Assembly (NCBI GenBank): GCA_036399695.1
Contig: DASWMP010000072.1
Coordinates: forward strand, 1 to 13,685
Source of the DNA: DASVEE01 sp036399695
Lineage (GTDB): Bacteria; Acidobacteriota; Thermoanaerobaculia; Gp7-AA8
Length of the DNA stretch: 13,685 bases
Direction of reading: 5' to 3'
Positions 13,531 to 13,685 of the stretch are shown piece after piece. Numbering within the stretch: the stretch's first letter is position 1; every line of letters starts with the position of its first letter. Made by a program: the position numbers and the translations under genes. The notes beneath the pieces were generated by a model, which was given only the letters and a program-made list of their open reading frames with translations, searched no databases and had not been told where the DNA came from.

Positions 13531-13685
13531 CCTCGAGCGCACACCGGTACACCTCGAGCGCACACCGGGACACCTCGAGCGCACACCGGTACACCTCGAG
13601 CGCACACCGGTACACCTCGAGCGCACACCGGGACACCTCGAGCGCACACCGGGACACCGCGAGCGCACGCCGCGACACCTCGAGC
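13531..13685. repeat. 21-bp tandem repeat array, truncated by window end
   Basis: Seven full copies and eight bases of an eighth, with period 21: CCTCGAGCGCACACCGGTACA. Copies alternate T or G at position 18. Copies 1-6 are otherwise identical, apart from the switch at position 18, and the seventh has diverged (CCGCGAGCGCACGCCGCGACA). The array continues past the window. Such near-identity suggests recent expansion by slippage. No ORF with a start and a plausible protein uses it. Confidence 0.9.

Larger units (their letters stand above)
12979..13685. other. Gene-free repeat region at the right edge
   Basis: No credible gene lies in these 707 bp. After the serine hydrolase upstream region come two inverted-repeat units (13198-13319 and 13414-13525) and a 21-bp tandem array (13531 to the window edge). 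Open frames through the array (CARGVPV repeats on the minus strand) exist only because the period is a multiple of three. Confidence 0.5.

Noticed and set aside
13531..13685. CRISPR array
   Set aside because: The 21-bp units are directly adjacent with no unique spacers, so this is a plain tandem repeat.
1..13685. tRNA or rRNA genes
   Set aside because: Scanned for T-loop-like GGTTCGAAT-type motifs with flanking stems and for conserved rRNA segments; none seen.

Overview
The window is GC-rich DNA (roughly two thirds G+C by eye) from a bacterium that I cannot name with certainty. Acidobacteriota is my best guess. The reasons are a secreted protein opening with an 'NKDVISLTSLGIGDTAVIAKI'-type helical module, a large exported protein built of carboxypeptidase-regulatory-like beta-sandwich domains, and several gene-poor stretches packed with repeats. 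This is inference from protein style, not a marker gene.

Left part (1-3726): a tightly overlapping minus-strand operon encodes a ketosynthase-like protein that has lost its catalytic residues (chain-length-factor-like), an acyl carrier protein with a long internal insertion, and an intact FabF-type ketosynthase. It is transcribed divergently from an LpxL/HtrB-like acyltransferase. Together they look like a small dedicated acyl-chain pathway: the KS/CLF pair builds a chain on the dedicated ACP and the acyltransferase moves it to an acceptor. The product is unknown.

Middle part (3727-9678): a promoter-like site precedes a small secreted eight-cysteine protein and, 9 bp later, a 713-aa exported multi-domain protein. 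Convergent to these lie an exported alpha/beta hydrolase and, upstream of it on the same strand, a Coq4-like protein with an exact HDxxH-x11-E motif and a C-terminal membrane segment. A 169-bp MITE-like element with long terminal inverted repeats sits between the Coq4-like gene and a secreted 402-aa protein. A diverged copy of one of its ends lies between the Coq4-like and hydrolase genes.

Right part (9679-13685): this is an accessory, repeat-rich region. It holds a large intergenic hairpin and a short ORF that reads like the N-terminus of a contractile tail-sheath protein and is probably a remnant. Two attC-like sites flank a roughly 1-kb segment carrying a 200-aa two-membrane-segment protein, which suggests integron-cassette material with no integrase in view. 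Next comes a minus-strand exported serine hydrolase of the beta-lactamase/class C fold. The last 700 bp have no convincing gene but contain two REP-like inverted-repeat units sharing a GGGTCA core and a 21-bp tandem array that runs off the window edge.

The most promising leads are the KS/CLF/inserted-ACP/acyltransferase cluster and the integron-like segment next to the tail-sheath fragment. Everything here was read by eye; no database or folding computation was run.
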